Assembly (NCBI GenBank): GCA_902551185.1
Contig: CACDCN010000011.1
Coordinates: forward strand, 1 to 38,499
Source: an uncultured SAR86 cluster bacterium
GTDB taxonomy: Bacteria; Pseudomonadota; Gammaproteobacteria; Magnimaribacterales; D2472
DNA: 38,499 nt
Direction: 5' to 3'
Shown here: in pieces, positions 1-9,866 of the stretch
Layout: every line of letters starts with the position of its first letter
Position numbering within the stretch: the stretch's first letter is position 1
Notes under the pieces: generated by a model
The model's database searches: none
What the model was told of the DNA's origin: nothing
The model's input: the letters and a program-made list of their open reading frames with translations, nothing else
Translations under genes and position numbers: made by a program

Positions 1-1382
1 CAGGCATTGCATTTGAAGCGTTAAGCCATACTGGCCATTTAAAACCTAATGTTCTAATAATTTTAAATGATAATGATATGTCCATTTCTGAGAATATTGG
101 AGGACTCTCTAATTATTTCTCAAGAATATGGGCATCAAAAATATACAAAGGAATTAAAAAAAGTGGCGCAAGCTTTTTAAAACCTTTACCGCAAGCATAT
201 CATCTCGCAAGAAAAGTAGAGACTCAAATGAAAGCTATGGTAGCACCAGGAACAATCTTTGAAGAACTAGGATTAAATTATATTGGACCAATTGATGGGC
301 ATAATTTAAAAGAATTAATAAATGTTATATCTAATCTAAAAGAATTTGATGGTCCTCAGTTTTTACATGTTATTACAAAAAAAGGTGCGGGTTTAGACCC
401 TGCAGAAGCAGATAGAATTGGATTTCATGCCATTGGAAAAATTAATTCTATTAAAGATGAAAAAACAAAACAAAAAAAATATCAAGATATTTTTGGGGAA
501 TGGATTGTTGATATGGCGTCACAAGACAATGATTTAATTGGAATAACCCCAGCGATGAAAGAAGGATCTGGTCTTGTTATGTTTAGTAAAAAATATCCTG
601 AAAGATATTTTGATGTTGCAATTGCTGAGCAACATTCTGTAACTTTTGCAGCTGGACTTGCTGTTGAAAATAAAAAACCCGTGGTTGCTATATATTCGAC
701 CTTTTTACAAAGAGCTTATGATCAATTAATTCATGACATTGCAATACAAAATCTTAATGTAACTTTTGCTTTGGATCGATCTGGTTTAGTAGGTGAAGAT
801 GGTCCAACTCATTCAGGCAATTATGACATTGCATATTTAAGGTGTATTCCAAATATGATTATATGTACTCCATCTAATGAGAATGAGGTTAGACATTTAT
901 TAACAACAGCATATCTATATCAAGGTCCAGCTACTGTAAGGTACCCAAGAGGGATTGGTACAAATGAAGAAGTTGAACAAGACTTGAAGCCATATGAAAT
1001 TGGAAAGGCTAAAGTTATAAATGAAGAAAATAGTAAAGTAATAATATTAAATTTTGGAGCCTTAATTGATCAAGCTATAGAGGTAGCTAAAGACTTAAAA
1101 TTAACCTTAATTGATATGAGATTTGTTAAACCATTAGATGAAGATATTCTTAAAGAATATCTATCTAAATCAGATATGTTTATATCTATTGAAGATGGAT
1201 CAATAATGGGTGGTGCTGGAAGTGCTGTCCAAGAATTTTGTTCAAAAGAAAACATCAATATTAAATCAATACTTTTTGGTATACCAGATCAATTTATTGA
1301 GCATGCATCAAGAGAAGAAATGTTAAATGAAGCAGGGCTTTCTTCAGAAAGTATTAAATCTAAACTAAAAGAAATGTTATAA
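1..1382 (+). CDS. dxs: 1-deoxy-D-xylulose-5-phosphate synthase, 5' end truncated by window
   Basis: The frame is open from nt 3 (GIAFEALSHTGHLKPNVLIILNDNDMSISENIGGLSNY...). Dxs motifs include GLNYIGPIDGHN, AIAEQHSVTFAAGLA and DRSGLVGEDGPTHSG. Confidence 0.97.
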   Translation, partial: GIAFEALSHTGHLKPNVLIILNDNDMSISENIGGLSNYFSRIWASKIYKGIKKSGASFLKPLPQAYHLARKVETQMKAMVAPGTIFEELGLNYIGPIDGHNLKELINVISNLKEFDGPQFLHVITKKGAGLDPAEADRIGFHAIGKINSIKDEKTKQKKYQDIFGEWIVDMASQDNDLIGITPAMKEGSGLVMFSKKYPERYFDVAIAEQHSVTFAAGLAVENKKPVVAIYSTFLQRAYDQLIHDIAIQNLNVTFALDRSGLVGEDGPTHSGNYDIAYLRCIPNMIICTPSNENEVRHLLTTAYLYQGPATVRYPRGIGTNEEVEQDLKPYEIGKAKVINEENSKVIILNFGALIDQAIEVAKDLKLTLIDMRFVKPLDEDILKEYLSKSDMFISIEDGSIMGGAGSAVQEFCSKENINIKSILFGIPDQFIEHASREEMLNEAGLSSESIKSKLKEML

Positions 1383-1845
1383 GAGTTGCGCCTGCTGCAG
1401 CAAAAATTCCAGCAATACAATCATCAATAACAATACCAAAACCATTTTTCATTTTTTTATCAAAATATGAAATTGGGAAAGGTTTTAAAATATCAAACAA
1501 TCTAAACAATATAAGAGCTATAACTGCATATATGGTTCGATCTTTTTGAGTTGAGACTATATAGATTGCTGGCATCAAAGAAATCCACATGCCAACCAAT
1601 TCATCTAACACAATTGATTTATGATCTTTTTCTATTAAATCTTTTGTAACCTTTTCACATATCCATATAGCAAAAAATAAACTTGCTATTGTTAAAAAAA
1701 GCATATTTATAAAGTGCGATATAAATATAAAAACTACCCATGCGAATATACTTCCAAATGTTCCTGGAGCAACTGGAATAAGTCCAATGCCGCCCAGTGT
1801 TGCAATGAAATGATATGGATTTTTTAAACTTGGGAAGTTTTGCAT
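1360..1845 (-). CDS. pgpA: Phosphatidylglycerophosphatase A
   Basis: PgpA-like GGIGLIPVAPGTFGS and VLDELVGMW...IDDCIAGIFAA. Start taken at MQNFPSLKNPYHF (1845), 1 nt after the upstream stop, rather than the ORF-track start at 1905. The 3' end overlaps the dxs 3' end. Confidence 0.9.
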   Translation of the reverse strand: MQNFPSLKNPYHFIATLGGIGLIPVAPGTFGSIFAWVVFIFISHFINMLFLTIASLFFAIWICEKVTKDLIEKDHKSIVLDELVGMWISLMPAIYIVSTQKDRTIYAVIALILFRLFDILKPFPISYFDKKMKNGFGIVIDDCIAGIFAAAGATLITFLLV

Positions 1846-1846
1846 T

Positions 1847-2908
1847 TCAGACAATTGTAGCAATTTTTCTTGCAATTGAAGGAGATGTTGTCCACTTGCC
1901 TCCAAAAATACTTATTAAATTAGAATCTTGTTGAATAAAAAAATCCCTTGAGGATTTATGAAAATCATTTTTTGATCTTATTAATGGCCTTACTCCAGAA
2001 TAAGATGAGATGATATCTTTTCTTGTTACATGATCTCTAAAAGCCTGATTAATACTATCAATTAAATAATTTTCTTCGTTAGAATCAATTTCTGGTTTGT
2101 CAGGTGATTTTACCTTCACCTCTGTTGTGCCTAATAAAGTATATCCTTTATAAGGTAATGCAAATACGTACCTAGATTGACAAATACCTTTAAACATTAA
2201 TCCTGAATGTATCTTCTTATTAAGAATAAGATGGCTTCCTTTAATATAATCAATATCTTTCAAACTTTTTACTTTATTCTTCTCCAGTAATATTTTTGTC
2301 CAAGGTCCAACTGCTAATATTACCTTATCAAATTTTTTATTATCAATATTTCCATAAGTATCAAAATTAGATACCTCATTATTTTCATATAAATTGATTT
2401 TTAATTCTTTGGCCAGATGAATTAAATCTTTTCCAAGTGATTCGTCATCCATTACCCCATCAAAAAAAGAAAGGTGACCTTTGTAATCATTATAAAGATT
2501 TAAATCTTGCAAAACTTTTCTTATAGATAGCTTACTTTTTCCTAGTCTCTTTTTGCCTGCTAGAAAACCATAAAATTTTATGCCTATATAAAATTTCAAT
2601 AATTCTAAAGAAAATATATTTTTAAATGGTATTAAAATCTTAATCTTATTAGTATGTTGAGGAAAATTTGTTAACCACCAATATCTATCATTAAGTCCTT
2701 TTTGTACTTCTTTAATATGAAAATTTTCAAGGTACCTAAGGCCGCCATGAAGCAATTTGGTTGTTTTTGAACTTGTTTCACTTAGAAGTGATTTTTTTTC
2801 AAATATAGAAACTTGATGTCCCTCTTTGGCTAGAAAAATACCTACTACTAATCCAGATATGCCTCCCCCAATAATCCCAATCTTTTTACTCAAAAGAATC
2901 CCATCCAT
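1847..2908 (-). CDS. FAD-dependent glycerol-3-phosphate dehydrogenase-like oxidoreductase (short, GlpD-like)
   Basis: N-terminal Rossmann GIIGGGISGLVVGIFLAKEGHQVSIFEK, then KTTKLLHGGLRYLE, YSGVRPLIR and FGGKWTT as in GlpD. The protein ends just after GGKWTT. Start could be 2908 (MDG) or 2923. Confidence 0.8.
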   Translation of the reverse strand: MDGILLSKKIGIIGGGISGLVVGIFLAKEGHQVSIFEKKSLLSETSSKTTKLLHGGLRYLENFHIKEVQKGLNDRYWWLTNFPQHTNKIKILIPFKNIFSLELLKFYIGIKFYGFLAGKKRLGKSKLSIRKVLQDLNLYNDYKGHLSFFDGVMDDESLGKDLIHLAKELKINLYENNEVSNFDTYGNIDNKKFDKVILAVGPWTKILLEKNKVKSLKDIDYIKGSHLILNKKIHSGLMFKGICQSRYVFALPYKGYTLLGTTEVKVKSPDKPEIDSNEENYLIDSINQAFRDHVTRKDIISSYSGVRPLIRSKNDFHKSSRDFFIQQDSNLISIFGGKWTTSPSIARKIATIV

Positions 2909-3776
2909 TTTTTTTGAGGTCAACTGGTATATTATCTTTTATGAGTTCGATATTTTTACCTTGAGTGATCTCTCCTATTAGAAAAAAATCTTTTTTATTA
3001 AACTTTTCTGCATATATCTTTGGGCAAGTAAAGCACAACTCATAATCATCACCATATGATAAATCATCAATATCATTAGTAATTGGAATATCTTCATAAA
3101 AAATTTTTGCGCCAACTTTTGATAACTTACATATACTTCGAAGATCTTTTAATAGTCCATCTGAAATATCTATACAAGAAGATGCTAATTCTGAAATATA
3201 TTTACTTTTATCAAAATTAATTTTAGGACAAAAATAATGCTGAACAAAAGAAGATTTTTTGCCATTACTCCAATCTATCAATCCTTTGCGCCCTCTTCCT
3301 AATTGTCCTGTTATATATATATTATCTCCAGGTTTTGCATTAGATCTTGTAAGGATATTCTCATTTATATAACCAAAAACATTTACACATACATTTATCT
3401 CTCCAAATGTTACATCACCTCCAACCAGCTTAATCTGATATTCATTCATTACAGATTGAATGCCTTGGGTGAATTTTTTATACCAATTAATATCTTTCTT
3501 GTTAGATGTTAATCCAACTGAAATGAATGAGGGTGTTGCGCCCATAGCTGCTAGATCACTTAAAGCTACTGCGACTGATCTGAAGGCGATATCTTCAGGC
3601 GATGCATTATTTGGAAAATGCGTATGTATTTTTGATATATCTAAAGAATGAACAAGATTAGCTTTTTGAGACTTTATGACTGCAGCATCGTCCCCAGATC
3701 CAACCAGTACTAAACTATCTATTTTGTCCTCAACTAAATGTTGAAAACAATTTAAAATATCAGACTCGGATATCAA
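2886..3776 (-). CDS. thiL: Thiamine-monophosphate kinase
   Basis: ThiL motifs GSGDDAAVI, FRSVAVALSDLAAMGATP, GGDVTFG, CIDISDGLLKDL and SYGDDYELCFT. TTG start overlapping the thiolase TGA stop. Confidence 0.95.
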   Translation of the reverse strand: MISESDILNCFQHLVEDKIDSLVLVGSGDDAAVIKSQKANLVHSLDISKIHTHFPNNASPEDIAFRSVAVALSDLAAMGATPSFISVGLTSNKKDINWYKKFTQGIQSVMNEYQIKLVGGDVTFGEINVCVNVFGYINENILTRSNAKPGDNIYITGQLGRGRKGLIDWSNGKKSSFVQHYFCPKINFDKSKYISELASSCIDISDGLLKDLRSICKLSKVGAKIFYEDIPITNDIDDLSYGDDYELCFTCPKIYAEKFNKKDFFLIGEITQGKNIELIKDNIPVDLKKNGWDSFE

Positions 3777-4960
3777 GAAGGGTATCTTTCAAACAATCCG
3801 CTGGCGCCCATACCTCCACCAACACACATTGTTACAATACCAAATTGTTTATCTTGATTTTGAAGTTGACGAGTTAAATGTCCCACCTGCCTTGAGCCTG
3901 TCATACCAAAAGGATGTCCAATTGAAATTGATCCACCATCTAAATTTAATTTATCCATTGATATACCTAATTTATCTCTACAATAAACAACTTGAACTGC
4001 AAAGGCTTCATTTAATTCCCAAATATCAATATCTTCTATAGATAAATTATAATTACTAAGGAGTTTTGGCACAGAATATACTGGTCCGATTCCCATTTCA
4101 TCTGGCTCACAACCCATAGTAGTAAAGCCTCTAAAATATGCTAATGGCTTCAACCCAAGATCTTTTGCTTTTTCTTCTGACATAACTAATGTTACTGAAG
4201 CGCCATCAGAAAGTTGAGATGAATTTCCAGCAGTCACGGATCCATTTTCTGGATCAAATACTGGTTTAAGAGATGATAACCCTTCAAGAGTTGTTTCTGG
4301 TCTATTACATTCATCCTTATCAACTGTGTAATCTATCTCTTTAGATTCTCCTGTTTCCTTGTTCGTTAGAAGCATTTTTGTTTGCATTGGAATAATTTCA
4401 TCATCGTAACCGCCAGACTGTTGAGCTGCCGCAGTCCTCATTTGACTTTCGTATGCGTATTCATCTTGAGCCTCTCTTGAAACATCATATCTTTTAGCAA
4501 CTACTTCAGCTGTCATACCCATTGGAAAATATATTCCTGGAGATTCTTCAGCAAGTCTTTCATTAACAAAATTATCCATATTCATATTCATCATTGAAAT
4601 CGTTTCGGCCCCACCAGCAATAACTGTGTCATAACAACCAGCCATTATTTGTCCTGCTGCCATTGAAATAGACTGAAGGCCAGAAGAACAATACCTGTTG
4701 ATTGTTGTCCCACCTGTTGATATAGGTAGTTTTGATAAGACTGCTGCATTTCTTGCAATGTTGTGTCCTTGCGCTCCTTCTGGATTACCGCAACCCATGA
4801 TAATGTCCTCTACCTCTTCTGGTGGTAAATTTGGATTACGTTCTAACATTGCATCAATAATATGAGCAAGCATCTCATCTGGTCTGGTCATATTAAATCC
4901 ACCTCTATGAGATTTAGCCAACCCTGTTCTTACGCTATCAACAATAACTACATTTTTCAT
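3773..4960 (-). CDS. Acetyl-CoA C-acyltransferase / thiolase
   Basis: Thiolase motifs NRYCSSGLQSISMAAGQI, GNSSQLSDGAS, NEAFAVQ, GGSISIGHPFGMTGSR and CVGGGMG. Confidence 0.93.
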   Translation of the reverse strand: MKNVVIVDSVRTGLAKSHRGGFNMTRPDEMLAHIIDAMLERNPNLPPEEVEDIIMGCGNPEGAQGHNIARNAAVLSKLPISTGGTTINRYCSSGLQSISMAAGQIMAGCYDTVIAGGAETISMMNMNMDNFVNERLAEESPGIYFPMGMTAEVVAKRYDVSREAQDEYAYESQMRTAAAQQSGGYDDEIIPMQTKMLLTNKETGESKEIDYTVDKDECNRPETTLEGLSSLKPVFDPENGSVTAGNSSQLSDGASVTLVMSEEKAKDLGLKPLAYFRGFTTMGCEPDEMGIGPVYSVPKLLSNYNLSIEDIDIWELNEAFAVQVVYCRDKLGISMDKLNLDGGSISIGHPFGMTGSRQVGHLTRQLQNQDKQFGIVTMCVGGGMGASGLFERYPS

Positions 4961-4983
4961 AATTTCTCCAATAAAAATCTTAA

Positions 4984-5295
4984 CTATTCTATTCTATCTT
5001 CATCCTTACTTAAAGCCTTATACCAATCTGGAATTAAATCTATTTTAAATTCTTTAGCTTTTTTTAATACATATGGTATTGAAATAGGACTAAACGGGAG
5101 GATGACTAAAATTCCAAGTCCTAAACTTTTTAAAACCTGCTTAAGCTGATAGTTTGCTTCATCAATTTCTTCATCAGTTGCAACACCTTCGACATATCTC
5201 ACATAAATATCCAACATTCTTTTATTTTCATCTGTCTCTTCTAAAAAAGAATCTTTTAGTTTTAAAATATATTGATGAATTTTTTTTGTATTCAT
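4984..5295 (-). CDS. Small protein with LETM1-like region
   Basis: 103 aa ORF with good start context and no competing frame. Segment KSLGLGILVILPFSPISIPYVLKKAKEFKIDLIPDWY resembles the short LETM1-like domain of bacterial proteins. Confidence 0.6.
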   Translation of the reverse strand: MNTKKIHQYILKLKDSFLEETDENKRMLDIYVRYVEGVATDEEIDEANYQLKQVLKSLGLGILVILPFSPISIPYVLKKAKEFKIDLIPDWYKALSKDEDRIE

Positions 5296-5327
5296 AGAAT
5301 TTAAAATATTATGCTACATTTATTTAA

Positions 5328-5981
5328 ATGAAGAAATCTGATAGGGCTAAAATTGTAAAAAAAGTTTTAGATAGGGTCTATCCTGAAACCCCTATTCCAC
5401 TTAATCATAAAGATACTTTCACGTTGTTAATTGCTGTTCTTTTATCTGCTCAATGTACTGATGAAAGAGTTAATGAAGTTACGCCAAACCTATTTTCAAT
5501 TGCCTCTAATCCAAAAGACATTTCAAAGCTTTCAGTAGAAAAAATATATCAAATTATTAGGCCATGTGGCCTTGGACCTCAAAAGTCTAAAGCGATTCAT
5601 AAACTATCAAATATTCTTATAAAAAAATATAATCAAAAGGTTCCAGACAATCTTAAAGATCTTGAGAGCCTTCCAGGTGTCGGCCATAAGACAGCCTCTG
5701 TAGTTATGAGTCAAGGCTTTGGTGTGCCTGCCTTTCCAGTTGATACTCACATTCACAGACTAAGTCAAAGATGGGGTTTAACTAATGGCAAAAATGTTAG
5801 AAAAACTGAAGAGGATCTAAAAAAAATATTTCCTAAGTTGTCATGGAATAAATTACATCTTCAGATTATTTTTTGGGGAAGAGAGCATTGTATAGCCAAA
5901 TCTTGTTTTGGTCTTGAATGTGAAATATGCAAATTATGTTATCCAAACAGAAAAAAACCTTTTATGCACAAAAAGCCTTAG
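5328..5981 (+). CDS. nth: Endonuclease III-type DNA glycosylase/AP lyase with atypical C-terminal Cys cluster
   Basis: HhH motif LESLPGVGHKTASVV with catalytic Lys, and VDTHIHRLSQRWGL with catalytic Asp. C-terminus is CIAKSCFGLECEICKLC. Confidence 0.93.
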   Translation: MKKSDRAKIVKKVLDRVYPETPIPLNHKDTFTLLIAVLLSAQCTDERVNEVTPNLFSIASNPKDISKLSVEKIYQIIRPCGLGPQKSKAIHKLSNILIKKYNQKVPDNLKDLESLPGVGHKTASVVMSQGFGVPAFPVDTHIHRLSQRWGLTNGKNVRKTEEDLKKIFPKLSWNKLHLQIIFWGREHCIAKSCFGLECEICKLCYPNRKKPFMHKKP

Positions 5982-6014
5982 ATAATATAAAATTAATGTC
6001 TAAATTTTTGAATT

Positions 6015-7295
6015 ATGAAATCTTCTAAAAGTGATAGTGTTTTCTCTGATAAAAGCTCTATAAAGGACTTTGATAAAGATCTATGGTTATCTTTTGAGAA
6101 TGAATCAAAAAGACAAGAAGATCATATTGAATTAATTGCGTCAGAAAATTATGCATCTAAAAGAGTGCTTGAAGCCCAAGGATCGATTCTTACTAATAAA
6201 TATGCAGAAGGATACCCATCAAAAAGATATTATGGAGGTTGTGAGAATGTTGATATTGCAGAAAATCTTGCAATTGAAAGAGCAAAAGAATTATTTAATG
6301 CTGATTATGCAAATGTTCAACCACACTCTGGTTCGTCTGCAAATTCAGCAGCATTTTTAGCATTATTAGAGCCTAATGACACTATTCTTGGAATGAGCCT
6401 AGATCATGGAGGGCATTTAACCCATGGTTCTAAAGTAAATTTTTCTGGTAGAAATTATAAAAGTATTCAATACGGACTTCATCCGGAAACAGATGACATT
6501 AATTATGATGAAGTCAGAACTTTAGCGAAAAAACATAATCCAAAATTAATTATTGCTGGCTTCTCTGCATTTTCTGGAATTCTTGATTGGAAAAAATTTA
6601 AAGATATTGCTGAAGAAACTGGAGCTTTATTGCTTGTTGATATGGCTCATGTTTCTGGTTTGGTTGCTGCAGGCCTATACCCCTCTCCAATTCCATATGC
6701 TGATGTTGTAACTTCTACCACCCACAAAACTTTAAGAGGACCAAGGTCTGGAATTATTCTTGCAAAGAAAAATGAAGAAATAGAAAAAAAATTAAACTCT
6801 GCAGTATTTCCAGGATCTCAAGGAGGTCCATTAATGCATGTCATTGCTGCAAAAGCAATATGTTTTAAAGAGGCATTAGATCCTGAATTTAAAATCTATA
6901 CTCAACAAGTTATGGATAATGCAAAACTTATGGCAGAGACTCTTATCTCTAATAATATTGATATTGTTACAAATGGAACAAAAAATCATATTGTTTTAGT
7001 AGACTTAAGAAATAAAAATATCAGTGGTAAAGATCTAGAAAGTACCTTGGGCTGTGTAAATATAACAGTAAATAAAAATTCTGTGCCAAATGATCCAGCC
7101 TCGCCATTTGTAACATCTGGTATAAGGATTGGAACTCCAGCTGTTACAACAAGAGGCTTTAAAGAAGAAGAAATTATAAAAATTAGCAACTGGATATCAT
7201 CCATTATTAATGATTTTGATAACGTTGAATTGCAAAATAAAATTAAAAAAGAAGTCCATAATATGACACATGAATTTCCAGTATATAATTTATAA
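6015..7295 (+). CDS. glyA: Serine hydroxymethyltransferase
   Basis: [41 protein letters not shown] and [17 protein letters not shown]. Confidence 0.98.
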   Translation: MKSSKSDSVFSDKSSIKDFDKDLWLSFENESKRQEDHIELIASENYASKRVLEAQGSILTNKYAEGYPSKRYYGGCENVDIAENLAIERAKELFNADYANVQPHSGSSANSAAFLALLEPNDTILGMSLDHGGHLTHGSKVNFSGRNYKSIQYGLHPETDDINYDEVRTLAKKHNPKLIIAGFSAFSGILDWKKFKDIAEETGALLLVDMAHVSGLVAAGLYPSPIPYADVVTSTTHKTLRGPRSGIILAKKNEEIEKKLNSAVFPGSQGGPLMHVIAAKAICFKEALDPEFKIYTQQVMDNAKLMAETLISNNIDIVTNGTKNHIVLVDLRNKNISGKDLESTLGCVNITVNKNSVPNDPASPFVTSGIRIGTPAVTTRGFKEEEIIKISNWISSIINDFDNVELQNKIKKEVHNMTHEFPVYNL

Positions 7296-7775
7296 ATGTA
7301 CTGTCCTTTTTGCCAAGCTGAAGATACTAAAGTAATCGATTCTAGATTGGTAGCTGATGGATCTCAGACAAGAAGAAGGAGATCATGTGAAGTTTGCGGA
7401 TCTAGGTTTACAACATTTGAAACTGCTGACTTAGCTTTACCAAGAGTGATTAAGAGTAATGGAGAGAGACAGCCATTTAATGGATCTAAACTAAAGAAAG
7501 GTATGTTGAGAGCTCTTGAGAAAAGGCCTTTATCTGCTGAAGAAATTGATACTGTATTTGGAAAAATACTTAAAAAAATAAGAACAAGCGGTGTTCGTGA
7601 AATTAAATCAATAGAAATTGGAGAAATAATGATGGGCGCCCTCAAAGAAGTTGATAGTGTTGCTTATGTTCGATTTGCTTCTGTATATAGAGATTTCCAA
7701 GATATTAAAGATTTTTCTGAAGAAATTAATTCATTAAGTAAGGAAAGACCAAAAAGTAAAAAATCGAAGAAATGA
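7296..7775 (+). CDS. nrdR: Transcriptional repressor NrdR
   Basis: Zn ribbon [17 protein letters not shown]...[16 protein letters not shown] plus ATP-cone domain. Confidence 0.97.
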   Translation: MYCPFCQAEDTKVIDSRLVADGSQTRRRRSCEVCGSRFTTFETADLALPRVIKSNGERQPFNGSKLKKGMLRALEKRPLSAEEIDTVFGKILKKIRTSGVREIKSIEIGEIMMGALKEVDSVAYVRFASVYRDFQDIKDFSEEINSLSKERPKSKKSKK

Positions 7776-8800
7776 ATTACGAAGAAATAATGCTTCGTGC
7801 TATTTCTGAAGCTGGAAAATATAAATATACTGCAAAACCAAATCCAGTTGTTGGTGCCATTCTTGTAAAAGATAAAGAAATTATTTCTGAGGGTTATCAT
7901 ATTAGATATGGAAAAAATCATGCAGAAATAAATGCACTAATTAATGCGAATAAACATAAAAACAAAAAATTTAATGATTTTTCTGAGCTTACGCTTATTT
8001 GTACTTTGGAACCTTGTAGTCATATTGGAAAAACAGGTTCATGTGCGCATGCAATTGTTAAATCTGGAATAAAAAAAGTAATTATTGGTTCGATTGATCC
8101 AAATCCAAAAGTATCTGGCAAAGGAATTCAAATTTTAAAAGAAAATAATGTTCATGTTGATGTTGGAATTCATCAAGATCTTGTTGCAAAGCAAAATAAA
8201 TTTTTCTTTTATAGGCACATTAATAATAAACCATATATAACTGTCAAAATAGCAAGCTCATTAGATGGTAAATCTCATTATGAAAATCATGAAAGAGTTT
8301 TTATTACATGTGAGGAAGCTAGGTCTGATGTTCAACTATTAAGAGCAGAATATGATGCTATCCTTACTGGAACAAATACCCTTTTAAATGACAATCCAAG
8401 AATGAATGCAAGAGTTAATTTTGCTGTTAATCAGCCTGAAAAAATATTAATGTCAACATCATTTAGCTTGGGAGCTAATAAATCTGAAATGCCTTTTTTT
8501 GAAGGCGAAAGGGTTACACATTTTCAGCATAATGATATTGATTGCGTGATACCAATAATGCTTGAAAATGATAAATGCTCTATTTTAGTAGAAGCTGGCC
8601 CTAAATTAGCAAATTCATTTTTAAAAACTGGTTATGTTGACGAACTAATAATATACAAATCTCAAAATGAGCTTGGTGAAAACGGTGTAAGTTGGTTTAT
8701 ACAAGATAATGCTGTAGAAAATTATGGTTTTAAATTAGAATCCTCATGTAAAATTGGTTCCGATTTGAAAGAGATATATAAAAAAAATGGAAAAGAGTAA
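7772..8800 (+). CDS. ribD: Bifunctional diaminohydroxyphosphoribosylaminopyrimidine deaminase / 5-amino-6-(5-phosphoribosylamino)uracil reductase
   Basis: Deaminase motifs HAEINAL and [13 protein letters not shown], then reductase domain ([29 protein letters not shown]). Overlaps the nrdR stop. Confidence 0.95.
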   Translation: MNYEEIMLRAISEAGKYKYTAKPNPVVGAILVKDKEIISEGYHIRYGKNHAEINALINANKHKNKKFNDFSELTLICTLEPCSHIGKTGSCAHAIVKSGIKKVIIGSIDPNPKVSGKGIQILKENNVHVDVGIHQDLVAKQNKFFFYRHINNKPYITVKIASSLDGKSHYENHERVFITCEEARSDVQLLRAEYDAILTGTNTLLNDNPRMNARVNFAVNQPEKILMSTSFSLGANKSEMPFFEGERVTHFQHNDIDCVIPIMLENDKCSILVEAGPKLANSFLKTGYVDELIIYKSQNELGENGVSWFIQDNAVENYGFKLESSCKIGSDLKEIYKKNGKE

Positions 8801-9866
8801 TACTTTAGAAATAATCAATGATGTCAAAAAAGGCAAAATGGTTATCATTGTTGATGATGAATCAAGAGAAAATGAAGGAGATTTAATTTGTGCTGCCGAT
8901 TTAGTTACTCCAGAAATCATTAATTTTATGGCCTCTAAAGGTAAAGGATTGATATGTCTTCCAATGAGCAATGATTTGTGTAAAAAATATGATTTACAAA
9001 TGATGACTAGCAATAATAGAGCAGCAAATAAAACCGCATTTACAGTCTCAATCGAAGCTGCTGATGGAATAACTACTGGCATATCAGCTGCAGATAGAGC
9101 GCACACAATTAAGACTGCTGTTAATGAAAAATCAATTCCATCTGATATTGTGCAACCGGGGCATGTGTTTCCACTTAAAGCTATGAAAGGTGGGGTTTTA
9201 AGCAGAGCTGGACATACTGAAGCAGCATGTGATTTAGCAAAATTAGCTGGACTTCAGCCAGCTGGAGTAATTTGTGAAATTATGAATGAAGATGGAACAA
9301 TGGCTAGAAGAGATGATTTAATAAAATTCGGAAAAGAGAATAATATTAAAGTGGGAACTATCGCAGACTTAATTGATTATAGACTTTCTATGGATTCAAC
9401 AATTGAGTCAGTGCTTGATAAAGATGTAGAAAATGAATTTGGTAAATTTAAATTGAATGTATGGAGAGATAAGATCCATGATGATTACCATTTCTCACTC
9501 TCAAAAGGAGATATTAATTCTATTGAATCTCCATTAGTAAGAGTTCAAACTCAAAGCATTCTTCAGGATACTTTGGGTATAAATGAATTGGGTAAAAATT
9601 GGTCTATAAGAGACTCGCTAAAAAAGATAGCTGATGAAGGAACTGGTTTGTTTGTATTAATTAATTATAAGGATGCTAAAAGTTATTGGTTGAATAAATT
9701 AGAAGAAAAAGAAATCGAACCAAAAAATAATAGAAGAGTGATTGGTGTAGGCTCTCAGATTTTAAGAGCTTTAGATCTTAAGAAAATAACTGTTCTCGGG
9801 ACACCAACCAAATATAATGCTGTTTCTGGATTTGATATTGAAATAACAGGTTTTAAAAATGAATAA
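8787..9866 (+). CDS. ribB: 3,4-dihydroxy-2-butanone-4-phosphate synthase with degenerate GTP cyclohydrolase II-like domain (RibBX type)
   Basis: RibB motif VDDESRENEGDLI and GHTEAACDLAKLAGLQPAGVICEI. C-terminal half aligns with RibA (SPLVRVQTQ...DEGTGLFVLI...LGTPTKYNAVSGFDIEI) but lacks the Zn-ligand cysteines. Confidence 0.93.
   Translation: MEKSNTLEIINDVKKGKMVIIVDDESRENEGDLICAADLVTPEIINFMASKGKGLICLPMSNDLCKKYDLQMMTSNNRAANKTAFTVSIEAADGITTGISAADRAHTIKTAVNEKSIPSDIVQPGHVFPLKAMKGGVLSRAGHTEAACDLAKLAGLQPAGVICEIMNEDGTMARRDDLIKFGKENNIKVGTIADLIDYRLSMDSTIESVLDKDVENEFGKFKLNVWRDKIHDDYHFSLSKGDINSIESPLVRVQTQSILQDTLGINELGKNWSIRDSLKKIADEGTGLFVLINYKDAKSYWLNKLEEKEIEPKNNRRVIGVGSQILRALDLKKITVLGTPTKYNAVSGFDIEITGFKNE

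Noticed and set aside
1070-1258. Minus-strand ORF inside dxs
   Set aside because: Antisense shadow of a confident conserved CDS; no recognisable protein features.
3303-3651. Plus-strand ORFs 3303-3512 and 3460-3651 inside thiL
   Set aside because: Antisense to thiL, low-complexity translation, no family resemblance.
3829-5149. Plus-strand ORFs 3829-4041 and 4862-5149
   Set aside because: Antisense to the thiolase and LETM1-like genes; composition typical of spurious AT-rich ORFs.
6136-6360. Out-of-frame ORF within glyA
   Set aside because: Alternative frame of a strongly conserved CDS.
7364-7921. Minus-strand ORFs 7364-7645 and 7664-7921 opposite nrdR/ribD
   Set aside because: Antisense shadows; nrdR and ribD are unambiguous.
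8744-9106. 120-aa minus-strand ORF opposite ribBX
   Set aside because: Fully covered by ribD/ribBX coding; no domain signature.
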